The notes: a model not told the origin generated them from the letters alone. 64,000 bases of DNA from Gemmobacter fulvus (GCF_018798885.1 NZ_CP076361.1:1426001-1490000), one strand, 5' to 3'. Positions 24,786-34,451 are shown, counted from the stretch's first letter. Program-made: numbers and translations.

Positions 24786-25963
24786 CACGCCTCTCCCAGC
24801 ATACGCCGCACCAGCACCAGCACGCGGTCGGTCACATCCACCCCATCCGACACCACAGTCCAGGCGGCCTGTGCCAGCCGCGCGGCGCGGTCGGGGGCCA
24901 GCAATTCGCCCAGGGCCTCGGACAGATCGGCGCTCGATGCGACCGAGCGTGCGGCCCGCGCCGCCCCCAACCGCCCGAAGGCCATGCCATGCAGGCCGGG
25001 GCGCGGGCCATGCACCAGCGCCGAGCCCAGCGCCGCCGCCTCCATCGGATTACGCAGACACCCGGTGCCGGACAAGGATCCGCCCAGAAAAGTGACTGGC
25101 GACAGCCGATACCACAGGCCATATTCGGCACTGTCGACGATGAACACCTCGGTTTCCGCCTCCGGCTCCTGCTCAAGGCTGCGCCGGGCCACCAGCCAGC
25201 CCTCGTCCGCCTCCATCCGCGCGGCCATCGCCTCGGCCCGCGCGGGATCCTGCGGCACGACGATCAGCAACAGCCGATGCGCCAGCCGCAGCCCGGCACG
25301 ATGCGCCTCGATCAGCGCGGATTCTTCCGCCTCGGGCACATCCGCCGCCAGCCAGACCGGCCGCGTCGCCAGCAGCCGGGCCAGCGCCGCGCGCTCCGGC
25401 TCGTTGCAGGGCAGAACCGCGCTCGGCTCTTCCATGCGGCCGGCGACGGTGGCCTTGCCCCCGGCCTTGCGCATGGCGCGCGCCGCCATCTCGTCCAGCA
25501 CGAACACATCGCCCGCCAGCGCCAGTGTCGCCTTGATCAGCCCCGGAAACCAGCCCTCGCGGCCTTTGGGCAGATGCGGGGCCGCCGCCTCGACCAGCGC
25601 CATCGGCACATGGCGGCTTGCCGCCTCGTGCATCATCGCCGGGCGCAACTCGCCCCCGGCGAACAGGATCGCCGCCGGTTGCCAGTGATCCAGAAAGGCG
25701 CGCACCTCGGCCTGCCCGTCGCCCGGCACCGGCTGCCAGATCACCCCGTGCAACCCGTCGGCCTGCATCGGCGCGGTGATCAGGATCGGATGACCGTCCT
25801 CATCCTGAATCCGCTGCGCCAGCTCGCACAGCCCGCGCAGATGGTCCGCCCCCGGCGCATGCAGCCAGATCAAGCGCCCGCGCGGGCGCTCGGGCCGTGC
25901 TTCGCGCACGACCGCCTCTCGCCGCGCGGCAAGATGGTAAAGCGTCAGACCAAGCGGCGCCAT
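24785..25963 (-). CDS. waaA: 3-deoxy-D-manno-octulosonic acid (Kdo) transferase
   Basis: This 392-residue GT30 glycosyltransferase transfers Kdo from CMP-Kdo to lipid IVA at the inner membrane. The N-terminal domain carries [14 protein letters not shown]. The C-terminal nucleotide-binding domain has [47 protein letters not shown] and a final GVDVTDRVL region, all typical of KdtA. The sequence has some unusual positions (HAPGA where many have HAASVGE), but length and order are normal. It is followed immediately by lpxK and preceded by DUF4170 with 18 nt between. Confidence 0.92.
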   Translation of the reverse strand: MAPLGLTLYHLAARREAVVREARPERPRGRLIWLHAPGADHLRGLCELAQRIQDEDGHPILITAPMQADGLHGVIWQPVPGDGQAEVRAFLDHWQPAAILFAGGELRPAMMHEAASRHVPMALVEAAAPHLPKGREGWFPGLIKATLALAGDVFVLDEMAARAMRKAGGKATVAGRMEEPSAVLPCNEPERAALARLLATRPVWLAADVPEAEESALIEAHRAGLRLAHRLLLIVVPQDPARAEAMAARMEADEGWLVARRSLEQEPEAETEVFIVDSAEYGLWYRLSPVTFLGGSLSGTGCLRNPMEAAALGSALVHGPRPGLHGMAFGRLGAARAARSVASSADLSEALGELLAPDRAARLAQAAWTVVSDGVDVTDRVLVLVRRMLGEA

Positions 25964-25981
25964 GCGGCGGGACGGGGGCGA

Positions 25982-26227
25982 TCAGGCCCCCAGTTCCTCG
26001 GTGGCCGAACCGGGCTGGGCCTCATCGCGCAGCCGGTGAATATGCGCGATGAAATAGCGCATATGGGCATCATCCACCGTGCGTTGCGCCTCGGCCTTCC
26101 ATGCGTTGAAGGCGGTTGCGTAATCGGGAAACATGCCAACCATGTGGATCTTCGACACATCCTTGAACACGTTCTTGGTGGGGCTGACCAACTCGCCGCC
26201 AAAGACGAGATGCAGACGCTGCGCCAT
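25982..26227 (-). CDS. DUF4170 small protein
   Basis: This 81-residue cytosolic protein of the DUF4170 family has LHLVFGGELVSP at the start and the conserved VGMFPDYATAFNAWKAEAQRTVDDAHMRYFIAHIHRL core. It is often found beside waaA in alphaproteobacteria, as here, hinting at a role in Kdo transfer or its regulation, but no activity is established. The ATG at 26227 matches the family start. Confidence 0.88.
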   Translation of the reverse strand: MAQRLHLVFGGELVSPTKNVFKDVSKIHMVGMFPDYATAFNAWKAEAQRTVDDAHMRYFIAHIHRLRDEAQPGSATEELGA

Positions 26228-26277
26228 GGGTTCACTCCGCTTTGAATTCTACGCCAAACTAACGGATGGCATGAGAA

Positions 26278-26309
26278 AGTAAAAGGCGCGTGCCACCCGG
26301 GGCACGCGC
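26278..26309 (-). terminator. Intrinsic terminator after the CoA-transferase gene
   Basis: On the minus strand a 10-bp stem GGCGCGTGCC/GGCACGCGCC is followed at once by TTTTAC. It lies 28 nt past the CoA-transferase stop and separates that operon from the DUF4170-waaA block. Confidence 0.8.
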
Positions 26310-26336
26310 CATGTTCGGCCTGCCGGAATTGAAGGC

Positions 26337-27497
26337 TCAATCCGCCTGCGCCGCCTTGCCCAGCACCGCATCCTGATGTTCGCCCAGCTTGGGCGCGGCG
26401 CGGCCCAGGGCCAGCTCTGCCCCGGAGAAGGTGAAGGGCGACCGCACACCCGGCACGCCATCGGCCCTGATCTGCATACCGCGCGCCACGATCTGCGGAT
26501 CGGCAAACACCTCGCCCATGTCGTTGATCGGCCCGGCGGGCACGCCCTCGGCCTCACAAGCCGCCAGAAGCTCGGCCTTTGTCAGGCTGCGGGTCGCCGT
26601 TGTCAGCCGCGCCGTCATTGAGACCCGGTTGGCAATCCGGTCGGCATTGGTGGCAAATTCCGCCGCCGTTGCCATGTCGGGCAGGCCAAGCAGGCCGCAA
26701 AGCTTGCGATATTGCCCGTCATTGCCGGTGGCGATGATGATCCAGCCATCCGCACAATCGAACACCGCATAGGGTGCCAGATTGGGATGGGCATTGCCCA
26801 TCTTCTGCGGTGCCACGCCAGTGGCCAGATAGTTCATCGCCTGATTGGCCATGATCCCTGCCGCCACATCCATCAGCGCCATGTCGATCTGCTGGCCCTC
26901 GCCCGTGCGCCCGCGCTGCACCAGTGCCGCGAGGATCGCGGTGGCCGCATAGACGCCGGTGAACACATCCGTCACCGCCACGCCCACCTTCTGCGGCTGG
27001 CCCTCCGGCTCGCCGGTGACGCTCATCAGCCCGGCCATGCCCTGAATGATGAAGTCATAGCCCGCGCGATGCGCGTAAGGGCCGGTCTGGCCGAAGCCGG
27101 TGATCGAGCAGTAGATCAGCCGCGGGTTCACCCCGCGCAGGCTGGCATAGTCCAGCCCGTATTTCGCCAGCCCGCCAACCTTGAAATTCTCGATCACCAC
27201 ATCGGCGTCGGCCACCAGCTGTCGCACCACCGCCTGCCCTTCGGGCGTGCGGAAATCGCAGGTGATGCCGCGCTTGCCCCGGTTGGTGGCATGGAAATAC
27301 GCCGCACTGCGGTCGGTCGTGCCATCCGCATTGTCACGGTCAATGAAGGGCGGGCCCCAGCGGCGGGTGTCATCGCCCTCCGGTGCCTCGACCTTGATCA
27401 CATCCGCGCCCAGATCGGCCAGCGTCTGCCCGGCCCATGGCCCGGCGAGGATCCGGGCCAGTTCGATCACACGGATCCCCTCCAGCGGTGCCATCAT
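26337..27497 (-). CDS. CaiB/BaiF (class III) CoA transferase
   Basis: This 386-residue interlaced-dimer CoA transferase has the N-terminal hallmark RVIELARILAGPWAGQTLADLGADVIKVE, RGKRGI, the middle GFGQTGPYAHRAGYD and the region QIDMALMDVAAGIMANQ carrying the catalytic Asp. Family members move CoA between organic acids such as carnitine, succinate, oxalate or formate; the pair here cannot be specified. Two adjacent ATGs (27497 and 27494) start directly after the dsbA stop. A good terminator follows. Confidence 0.92.
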   Translation of the reverse strand: MMAPLEGIRVIELARILAGPWAGQTLADLGADVIKVEAPEGDDTRRWGPPFIDRDNADGTTDRSAAYFHATNRGKRGITCDFRTPEGQAVVRQLVADADVVIENFKVGGLAKYGLDYASLRGVNPRLIYCSITGFGQTGPYAHRAGYDFIIQGMAGLMSVTGEPEGQPQKVGVAVTDVFTGVYAATAILAALVQRGRTGEGQQIDMALMDVAAGIMANQAMNYLATGVAPQKMGNAHPNLAPYAVFDCADGWIIIATGNDGQYRKLCGLLGLPDMATAAEFATNADRIANRVSMTARLTTATRSLTKAELLAACEAEGVPAGPINDMGEVFADPQIVARGMQIRADGVPGVRSPFTFSGAELALGRAAPKLGEHQDAVLGKAAQAD

Positions 27498-27498
27498 G

Positions 27499-28137
27499 TT
27501 ACTTTGCCAGCTCTGCGTCGATCAGCGCCTTGAGGTCGGCATAGGCCATGTTGGCATGTTTCACACCATTGATGAACAGGGTCGGCGTGCCCTCCACCTT
27601 GTCGGCCTCCATGTTCTTCTGGAACTGCGCGACCATGGCCTCGGCCATCTTTTCATCCTTGAAACAGGCGTCCAGTGCGGCGCTGTCCAGCCCTGCGGTG
27701 CGGCCGATGGTTTTCAGGTTTTCAACCACAACCGCCGGATCGTCCGAGGCGGCCCATTCCTGCTGCTTTTCAAACAGGATGCTGGAAATGCCGAAATAAC
27801 GCATATCGCCGCCGCAGCGCGCCATGATCGAGGCCCAGAGCCCGTAGCGGTCGAAATAGACCTCGCGGTAGACGAATTTCACCTTGCCGGTGTCGATGTA
27901 TTCCGCCTTCAGCGGCTTGAACACCGCCGCGTGGAAACTGGCGCAATGCGGGCAGGTGTAGGACGCATATTCCATGATCGTCACCTTGGCATCCGCCGCG
28001 CCCAGCACCAGTTCCGGCACTTCGGGCAGGGCTGCCGCATCGGCTTCGCCTTCGGCAAAGGCAGGCAGGCCCATCACGGCCACAAGGGCGGTGGTCGCAG
28101 CAAGCCCGAGAAGGCTGCGCCGGGTCAGTTCGATCAT
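27499..28137 (-). CDS. DsbA-family thiol:disulfide protein
   Basis: This 212-residue exported thioredoxin-fold protein has an N-terminal twin-arginine-like leader (ELTRRSLLGLAATTAL) and AFA cleavage site. The active site is C62-P-H-C65, with the cis-Pro loop at VEGTPTLFING. It belongs to the DsbA/Com1-like group and should catalyse periplasmic disulfide formation or exchange. The ATG at 28137 follows GAGAGG and starts directly at the leader; an ATG five codons upstream is less suitable. It is between the DUF721 and CoA-transferase genes, close enough for co-transcription. Confidence 0.92.
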   Translation of the reverse strand: MIELTRRSLLGLAATTALVAVMGLPAFAEGEADAAALPEVPELVLGAADAKVTIMEYASYTCPHCASFHAAVFKPLKAEYIDTGKVKFVYREVYFDRYGLWASIMARCGGDMRYFGISSILFEKQQEWAASDDPAVVVENLKTIGRTAGLDSAALDACFKDEKMAEAMVAQFQKNMEADKVEGTPTLFINGVKHANMAYADLKALIDAELAK

Positions 28138-28148
28138 GTGGAAACCTC

Positions 28149-28682
28149 TCATGTATTTCTGCGAGTTAAGATGTTTTGCGCCAGCGTTTCAAGCGCGGCG
28201 CGCAGCCCTTCGTCGCGCACGCCTTCGGCGGTTTCATGCGCCTTGGCCAGAACGGCGGGATCGGCGGGTTTGGGCGGGGCCTTGGGGGCGGGCGCGAATT
28301 GCGCCTGCCCTTCGGCAAAGCCCATCGGCGCGGTCTGGGTGATCATCACCCGCGAAATGGCCGCATAGCCATAACAGGCATTCACCTTTTCCTTGATCAT
28401 CGGCAGCTGCATCTGCACCATCGGCGCTTCGGTGGCGCGCACCAGCACCGTCAGCGTCGCCCCGAACGCGCCTTTGGAATAGCCGACCTTCACCGGGCGG
28501 GTCGCACGGGCCAGATCTTCGCCCACGATTTCGGCCCAATGCGTCAACAGGCGGGTAACGGCAAAGCCCCGGCTTTCGCCCGCGCTGCGGATACGGTCTT
28601 TCAGCAGCCCGGAGGCCGCCTCGAAACCGCGCATCCTGCGCCCGCGCGGCGACCACCCAGCTTTTTCGCCCTGATCCGCCAT
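28149..28682 (-). CDS. DUF721 (DciA-like) protein
   Basis: This 177-residue cytosolic protein carries a DUF721 domain at about 20-120, with the typical VTRLLTHWAEIVGEDLARATRPVKV segment. DUF721 includes DciA, the replicative-helicase loader/operator of bacteria lacking DnaC. A Pro/Ala-rich linker (APAPKAPPKPAD) and a final helix follow. The ATG at 28682 is chosen because the longer frame is Arg/Trp-rich and lacks a good ribosome site. It precedes dsbA by 11 nt, an order known in related genomes. Confidence 0.85.
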   Translation of the reverse strand: MADQGEKAGWSPRGRRMRGFEAASGLLKDRIRSAGESRGFAVTRLLTHWAEIVGEDLARATRPVKVGYSKGAFGATLTVLVRATEAPMVQMQLPMIKEKVNACYGYAAISRVMITQTAPMGFAEGQAQFAPAPKAPPKPADPAVLAKAHETAEGVRDEGLRAALETLAQNILTRRNT

Positions 28683-28793
28683 ACGGCCCGTCCCAAACGC
28701 GGCCCATCCGCTTGGATATATCCTAGCGCCAGCCCTGCCCCTCTGCCAGCACCCACGCACTGCACGCGGCATAAAGATTGCGTGACGAGGGCG

Positions 28794-29981
28794 CTAGCCC
28801 TGCTCTGGTGCCGGGCACCGCACCAGCAGCACCCCCAACCCGAAGCCCAGCAGACCAAGGCCAAGGCAGGTGGCATAGACCGCCGTCGCCCCGCCCCACC
28901 CCAGCAGCAAGGCCCCTAACGACGGCCCTGCCGCCGTGGCCAGAATGGGGGCGACGGCCACGGCCCCCGAAATCGCGCCAAAGCCGCGCCGCCCCAGCTT
29001 TTCCGCCAGCAACACCGGGCGCAGGATCGACAGCAGCCCCGCCCCGGCCCCCTGCATCAGGGCAAAGCCAAAGATCAGACCCGGTGCCAGACCCGCCGCC
29101 CACAGCAGCCCCGCCGCCAGCACAATACAGATCAGCGACAGCAAAAGCGCCGCGCGATTGTCCACCCGCGTTTCATTCAGCATCAGCAGCACGCGCCCCG
29201 CCACCTGTGCCGGACCGATGCAGCTTGCCGCCAGAACGGCCAGCGCCGCCCCTGCGCCGCGATCGGCAAACAGCGTCAGGGCATAGGTGATCAGCAGCGC
29301 ATGATTCAGCCAGACGGCCCCGAACACCGCCGCAACCAGCCAGAAGGCCGGTCGCCGCAAGGCCGCGCGCAGCGCATCGGGTTCTGGCGGCGGTCGCCTG
29401 TTGTCCGCGCGCTCCATCCGTCGCAAGCGGCGCACGCCCCACAGATTTGCAGGCACCGCCCCCGCCACCACGATGGCGGCAAAGGCGATCAGAGCGCCGC
29501 GCCCGCCGAAGGCCCGCCCCAGCATATCGCCCAACGGAAAGGCCAGCGTCGAGGCAAAGCCGGCAACCAGCGTTACCCGCGTGATCGCGGCCCGCGCGCC
29601 ATCGCCCAGACGGCGGGTCAGAAAGGCAAAACAGGTCTCATAAAGGCTGCCCGATTGCGCAACGCCGATCAGCGCCCACAGCAGCAGCCAGACGCCGGGC
29701 GTCGGCGCAAAGGCCAGCCCGGCCAGCGCGACCGCCCCGATCAGCGGCAACAGGGTCAGCATCTCGCCGCCCCAGCCGCGATCCACCAGCCGCCCGGTCA
29801 CGGGGGTGAGCACTGCCGTGATCAGAAAGGCCAGCGTCGGCCCGGCGGCAAGCTGCGCCTTGCTCCAGCCGGTTGCCACCTCCAGATCGGGCAGCAGGGC
29901 GGCGAAACTGTAATAGAGCGCGGCATAGGTGAGGGTCTGGCCCACGGCCAGCAACCAGACGGCCAGCCCTTCACCGCGCAA
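28794..29981 (-). CDS. MFS permease
   Basis: This 395-residue transporter of the major facilitator superfamily has twelve predicted helices, with the loop motif GRLVDRGWGGEML between helices 2 and 3 (about 62-74). The start is probably TTG at 29981, 2 nt after the carboxypeptidase stop, because no ATG or GTG occurs in frame before the first helix. Translation is thus likely coupled to the upstream gene. The substrate is unknown. Confidence 0.87.
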   Translation of the reverse strand: MRGEGLAVWLLAVGQTLTYAALYYSFAALLPDLEVATGWSKAQLAAGPTLAFLITAVLTPVTGRLVDRGWGGEMLTLLPLIGAVALAGLAFAPTPGVWLLLWALIGVAQSGSLYETCFAFLTRRLGDGARAAITRVTLVAGFASTLAFPLGDMLGRAFGGRGALIAFAAIVVAGAVPANLWGVRRLRRMERADNRRPPPEPDALRAALRRPAFWLVAAVFGAVWLNHALLITYALTLFADRGAGAALAVLAASCIGPAQVAGRVLLMLNETRVDNRAALLLSLICIVLAAGLLWAAGLAPGLIFGFALMQGAGAGLLSILRPVLLAEKLGRRGFGAISGAVAVAPILATAAGPSLGALLLGWGGATAVYATCLGLGLLGFGLGVLLVRCPAPEQG

Positions 29982-29983
29982 GA

Positions 29984-31453
29984 TTACAGCCCGTAGAGCG
30001 CGCCGAACTTGGCGTCGAGGTAATCCAGCAGCGGCGCCTCGGTCGGGGCAAAACCACAGGCCTGCGTGATCACGTCGCGCGGAGCCATCAACCCGCCATG
30101 GCGCTGCACATTCTCACGCAGCCAGCCGGTTGCCGCCGTCACATCGCCGCGCGCCAGCTGATCATCCAGATCGGGCAGGGCCGCGCGCAGGGCCTGATGC
30201 AGACAGCCCGCATAGACATTGCCCAGCGTATAGGTCGGGAAATAGCCGAACAGACCACAGGACCAATGCACGTCCTGCAAGACACCATGCGCCGGCCGAT
30301 CCACCGCCACGCCGAAATCGGCGGCGAAACGGTCATTCCACGCCGCCTCCAGATCGGCCACTTGCAGATCACCCCGGATCAGCGCGCGTTCCAGATCGAA
30401 ACGCATCATCACATGCAGGTTGTAATGTACCTCATCGGCCTCGGTGCGGATGAAGCCGGGCTGCACGCGGTTGACGATGCGGGTGAACTCTTCCGGGCTC
30501 GACACGCCGAAATCCCCGAACCTGTCCAGCATCTGCCGGAACATCCAGCCGGTGAAGGCCGGGCTGCGGCCCAGCTGGTTTTCATAGATCCGGCTCTGGC
30601 TTTCATGCACGCCCATCGACGCGCCATTGCCCAGCGGCGTCAGCAGGTAATCGGGGTCGATGCCCAGTTCGTAACAGGCGTGGCCGACCTCGTGGATGGT
30701 GGAGTAGAAGCAGTTGAACGGATCGGTTTCCACCACCCGCGTGGTGATGCGCACATCATTGCCCGAGCCAGAGCTGAACGGATGCACCGCCAGATCGAGC
30801 CTGCCGCGGGTAAAATCATACCCAAAGCGGGCGGCCAGATCGCGCGAAAACCGCAGCTGCGCCGGTTCGCCGAAATGCCCGTTGAGCGGCGCGGGGGCGG
30901 GCTTGTCCAGCACCGCCGCGCGCAGCCGCACCAGACGCGGGCGCATCCGATCAAACATCGCCGCCGTGCTGGCCGCCGTCGCCCCCGGTTCGTAATCATC
31001 CATCAGCGCATCATAAAGATCGCCGCCCTGCGCCAGCGCCGCCGCTTCTTGCTGCTTCAGCGCAATCACCTCGGCCAGCGTCGGCAGGAAATCCCCGATC
31101 TTTTCGGCCGCCCGCGCCTCGGCCCAGATGCCCTGTGCGGTCGAGGTCACGCGCGCCAGCGCCTGCGCCAGATCGGCGGGCACCTTGGTTGCCCGATCAA
31201 AGCTGCGGCGGATCAGCCGCAATTGCGCATGGGCCTCGTCATCCTCCGGCTCTGCCGCTTCCAGCCAGTCGGCAAGGCGCGGATCGGTGCGTCGGGCGTG
31301 CAGCACACCTTCCATCGCGCCCATTTCCTCGCCGCGCTGATCGGCGGCACCGCGCGGCATCATGGTTTCCTGATCCCAGCCCAGACGGCCGGCAATCTGC
31401 GCCAGCGCCTCGGTTTCACGCTGGAACGCCATCAGATCATCATAGGCCGTCAT
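29984..31453 (-). CDS. Carboxypeptidase Taq (M32 metallopeptidase)
   Basis: This 489-residue cytosolic zinc carboxypeptidase has the M32 signatures HPFSSGSGNDVRITTR (about 224-239), HEVGH (H254, E255, H258) and GVHESQSRIYEN (about 288-299), whose Glu is the third zinc ligand. The family trims C-terminal residues from peptides and has no strong sequence preference. The ATG overlaps the heme A synthase stop (ATGA), suggesting coupling without an evident functional link. Confidence 0.95.
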   Translation of the reverse strand: MTAYDDLMAFQRETEALAQIAGRLGWDQETMMPRGAADQRGEEMGAMEGVLHARRTDPRLADWLEAAEPEDDEAHAQLRLIRRSFDRATKVPADLAQALARVTSTAQGIWAEARAAEKIGDFLPTLAEVIALKQQEAAALAQGGDLYDALMDDYEPGATAASTAAMFDRMRPRLVRLRAAVLDKPAPAPLNGHFGEPAQLRFSRDLAARFGYDFTRGRLDLAVHPFSSGSGNDVRITTRVVETDPFNCFYSTIHEVGHACYELGIDPDYLLTPLGNGASMGVHESQSRIYENQLGRSPAFTGWMFRQMLDRFGDFGVSSPEEFTRIVNRVQPGFIRTEADEVHYNLHVMMRFDLERALIRGDLQVADLEAAWNDRFAADFGVAVDRPAHGVLQDVHWSCGLFGYFPTYTLGNVYAGCLHQALRAALPDLDDQLARGDVTAATGWLRENVQRHGGLMAPRDVITQACGFAPTEAPLLDYLDAKFGALYGL

Positions 31454-32607
31454 CACTGGGTTCCTTTGCGGATCGACCCGGCCACCGGGTATTGCGACAG
31501 ATAACGCGCGCGCAGGATCAGCACCCACAGCAGGATCGCGCCGATCTGATGGGTGATGGCCACATGCGGATGCGCGGCGGTCAGCACCGTGGCAATGCCC
31601 AGCGCCATCTGCGCCACCAGCATGGCAAACAGCGCATGGAACGCCGCGCGGGTGGTGCCATGGGCAGAGGCGCGGCCCCGCAGCCAGACCACCACCCCAA
31701 AGGCAAACAGCAGATAACCGGACATCCGGTGAATGAACTGCACAAGGCCCGGATTTTCAAAGAACGCAGCCCAGGTCGGGCGGCCCGGCACATAAAAGGC
31801 GTCCGCCGGGAAAAACTGGCCGTTCATCAGCGGCCAGGTGGGAAAGCCCCGGCCCGCGTCAATGCCTGCGACCAGCGCGCCCAGCAGGATCTGCAGAAAC
31901 GCGAAATGCATCAAGCCGGTCGACAGGCTGAACAGCTTGGCCTCGCGGTTGCGCCGCGCCTGCAACAGCGCGCTTTCACTGCGGCCCAGCAGCAGCACAT
32001 ACCAGGCAATCAGCCCGAAGATCAGGAAGGCAAGGCCCAGATGCACCGCCAGCCGATAGGAGGCGACATCAACCCGGTCGCCCTCCAGCCCCGAGGACAC
32101 CATCCACCAGCCGATCGCGCCCTGCGCGCCGCCCAGCGCGCCCAGCACCAGCAAGCGGCCCGTCCAGCCTGCCGGGATTTTCTTCGTCACCAGAAAGCCC
32201 AGGAACCCCAGCGCCCAGACCAGCCCGATCACCCGGCCAAGCTGGCGATGCCCCCATTCCCACCAGAAGATGGATTTGAAGGCTTCAAGGCTCATGCCCT
32301 TGTTCTGAAGCTGATATTCCGGGCTGGCCTGATATTTGGCGAATTCCGCCGCCCAGGCCGCATCATCCAGCGGCGGCAGGGCCCCGGTCACGGGTTTCCA
32401 TTCGGTGATCGACAAGCCGCTGTCGGTCAGCCGGGTCATGCCGCCGACCACGATCATCACCGCCACCAGTGCAAAGATCACCACCAGCCAGATGCGGATG
32501 GCACCGCGCGCGCCGGCGGTGCCCCTGTCGATCAGCCCCGGTTGTGGCAGGGGGGCGGCCTTGCCGCTGCTGCCGACCTCCTCAAAAATGCTGCGCTTTT
32601 GTGCCAT
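31453..32607 (-). CDS. ctaA: Heme A synthase
   Basis: This 384-residue inner-membrane enzyme oxidises the C8 methyl group of heme O to heme A for aa3-type cytochrome oxidases. About eight helices are predicted. Heme-ligand histidines lie in WWEWGHRQLGR, RLAVHLGLAF, VQFIHRMSGY and TAAHPHVAITHQIG. The conserved VVGGMTRLTDSGLSITEWKPVTG start is present. AAGGAG lies 6 nt before ATG 32607, preferred over the ATG five codons upstream. Its presence indicates an aa3-type terminal oxidase encoded elsewhere. Confidence 0.95.
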   Translation of the reverse strand: MAQKRSIFEEVGSSGKAAPLPQPGLIDRGTAGARGAIRIWLVVIFALVAVMIVVGGMTRLTDSGLSITEWKPVTGALPPLDDAAWAAEFAKYQASPEYQLQNKGMSLEAFKSIFWWEWGHRQLGRVIGLVWALGFLGFLVTKKIPAGWTGRLLVLGALGGAQGAIGWWMVSSGLEGDRVDVASYRLAVHLGLAFLIFGLIAWYVLLLGRSESALLQARRNREAKLFSLSTGLMHFAFLQILLGALVAGIDAGRGFPTWPLMNGQFFPADAFYVPGRPTWAAFFENPGLVQFIHRMSGYLLFAFGVVVWLRGRASAHGTTRAAFHALFAMLVAQMALGIATVLTAAHPHVAITHQIGAILLWVLILRARYLSQYPVAGSIRKGTQ

Positions 32608-32717
32608 CGGCGTCTCCTTCATCGCGGCGGAGACTAGGGCCGCAGCGGTCAGGGTTCAAGGGAGCGCCTTGCCACAAAGGCAACAAGCGGTGTCGGCGCT
32701 CCCCGCCGTGCGGCGGA

Positions 32718-33455
32718 TCAGAACAGGAAGTCTTCGCCCTCCAGCGACGACATCCGGGTATCGTCGATCCGCAGGCTGTGGCTGCCCAGTGTCAGCACCA
32801 CGTCATCGCCCTGCTGCACCATCCGGGCGCGGATGTCCGAGAAATCGTCCAGCGCAGTAAAGCTGCGCAGGTTGATCTGGTCATCGCCGCTTTCAAAATC
32901 GGTGATGCGGTCGCGGCCAGCGGTGAACACGAAAGTATCTGCGCCTTCGCCGCCCGACATGAGATCATTGCCCGACCCGCCGTTCAGCGTATCATTGCCC
33001 TCGCCGCCGATCAGGCGGTCTGTGCCATCCTCGCCCAGCATCAGGTCGTCGCCCTCGCCGCCCAGCACCGTATCATTGCCGGTGCCTGCGGTAATGCGGT
33101 CATTGCCGGACCCGGCATCAAGGGAATCGGCCCCGGTGCCGCCGCCCAGCGTGTCATTGCCTTCGCCCGCGCGGATCGTGTCATTGCCCGCACCGCCATA
33201 GAGCGCGTCATTGCCGCTTTCATCGGTCAGCAGGTCATCACCCGCGTCGCCCCACAGCCGGTCCTCGCCCTTGCCGCCGATCACCGTATCACGGCCATCG
33301 CCGCCATACAGCCGGTCCTCGTCATCATTGCCTTCGACACGATCATTGCCGCCATAACCATAGATCGTGTCCGCGCCATCTAGCCCGCGCAGAATATCGT
33401 CCTGAGCCGTGCCAGTCAGACGGTTTGCCGAATCGTTGCCGTTTTTGCGTACCAT
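32718..33455 (-). CDS. Small RTX calcium-binding secreted protein
   Basis: This 245-residue protein is almost all RTX: from about residue 15 to 170 it repeats the GGxGxDxUx nonapeptide (YGGDGRDTV, GGEGNDTLN and so on), which binds calcium outside the cell. Residues about 170-245 resemble the beta-roll cap and C-terminal type I secretion signal (ADTFVFTAGRDRITDFESGDD, final EDFLF). No enzymatic domain is present, so the cargo is the repeat itself. No TolC/HlyBD genes are nearby. AGGAG precedes ATG 33455 by 9 nt. A 6-bp CACCCC/GGGGTG hairpin lies in its 5' region (33481-33498). Confidence 0.88.
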   Translation of the reverse strand: MVRKNGNDSANRLTGTAQDDILRGLDGADTIYGYGGNDRVEGNDDEDRLYGGDGRDTVIGGKGEDRLWGDAGDDLLTDESGNDALYGGAGNDTIRAGEGNDTLGGGTGADSLDAGSGNDRITAGTGNDTVLGGEGDDLMLGEDGTDRLIGGEGNDTLNGGSGNDLMSGGEGADTFVFTAGRDRITDFESGDDQINLRSFTALDDFSDIRARMVQQGDDVVLTLGSHSLRIDDTRMSSLEGEDFLF

Positions 33456-33527
33456 TGGGTCACTCTCCTGTGCCGATCTCCACCCCTGCATGGGGGTGTC
33501 ACAGGAAGAACGCGCCCGGCTCCGGTT

Positions 33528-34298
33528 TTATTCCGTCTGATCCGGATTTCTTTTCGAGGCCCGCTGCCCGCCCTCGCCCAGCTTGTAGGCAATCTGGCGC
33601 AGCATGCCGTGAAAGGTGCGCACTTCGGCCTGTGTCAGCGGCAGCCGCGACCACATATTGCGCAGCGACACCTTCATGCCGGGGGCCTTGGCCTCGGGGT
33701 AGAAAAAGCCCGCGAGGTCCAACCGCTCTTCAAAATGTTCGGCCAGTTTTTCGATCTCGTGCAGCCCGGCAAATTCGGTGCGGGCAAAGCTCTGCACTTC
33801 GGGCGGCACCTCGTTTTTCTGGCGCTGCCATTCATAGCCCATCAGCAACACACATTGCGCAAGGTTGAGCGAGGCAAACTCAGGGTTCACCGGCACGGTG
33901 ACGATGGCATTTGCCAGCACCACATCCTCGTTCTCCAGCCCTGCGCGTTCGGGGCCAAACAGGATGCCCACCTTCTTGCCTTCGGCGGCAAGGGCGCGGG
34001 TCATCTCCATCGCGCGTTCGGGGGTGACGATGGGTTTGGTCAGCTCGCGCCCGCGGGCGGTGGTGGCAAAGACGAAATCGCAATCGGCAATCGCCCGCGC
34101 CACATCGGGAAACAGGCCCGCATTGTCCAGCACCCGGCCCGCGCCGCTGGCCATCGCCGCCGCTTTCGGGTTGGGCCAGCCATCGCGCGGGGCCACGATG
34201 CGCATCCGGGTCAGCCCGAAATTCAGCATCGCCCGCGCCGCGCCGCCGATATTCTCGCCCATCTGCGGGCGGACAAGGATCATGGCGGGTTCGATCAT
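33528..34298 (-). CDS. trmJ: tRNA (cytidine/uridine-32-2'-O)-methyltransferase
   Basis: This 256-residue SPOUT (TrmH-like) methyltransferase has the TrmJ order ILVRPQMGENIGGAARAMLNFGL (about 7-29), ILFGPERAGLENEDV (about 111-125) and VNPEFASLNLAQCVLLMGYEW (about 135-155), forming the knotted SAM site. The C-terminal extension at about 165-250 is typical of TrmJ and lacking in shorter TrmL proteins. It methylates the wobble-adjacent loop position 32. The ATG at 34298 fits the family start. It is upstream of the RTX gene on the same strand with 72 nt between. Confidence 0.92.
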   Translation of the reverse strand: MIEPAMILVRPQMGENIGGAARAMLNFGLTRMRIVAPRDGWPNPKAAAMASGAGRVLDNAGLFPDVARAIADCDFVFATTARGRELTKPIVTPERAMEMTRALAAEGKKVGILFGPERAGLENEDVVLANAIVTVPVNPEFASLNLAQCVLLMGYEWQRQKNEVPPEVQSFARTEFAGLHEIEKLAEHFEERLDLAGFFYPEAKAPGMKVSLRNMWSRLPLTQAEVRTFHGMLRQIAYKLGEGGQRASKRNPDQTE

Positions 34299-34451
34299 GC
34301 TGGCTTCCGTCTGGCGTTTCGGTCGCGGCCTGATACGCTGTCGGGGCCAAGGAAACAAGGTTGGCGCATATCTGCGGTTTCCGCCCCGCCGAAAGTAGCC
34401 AAAGCCCGGAAAACCCGGTAAAGGGCAGCAAAACCGTTGTCAGGAAACAGC

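Noticed and set aside
32760-33400. Tandem DNA repeat or CRISPR-like array
   Set aside because: The periodicity is the protein-level nonapeptide code of the RTX gene; bases vary between units and there are no constant repeats with spacers.
34299-34451. TPP riboswitch upstream of the ThiE-like gene
   Set aside because: No conserved THI box pattern is present in the short leader, and no other thi genes are nearby.
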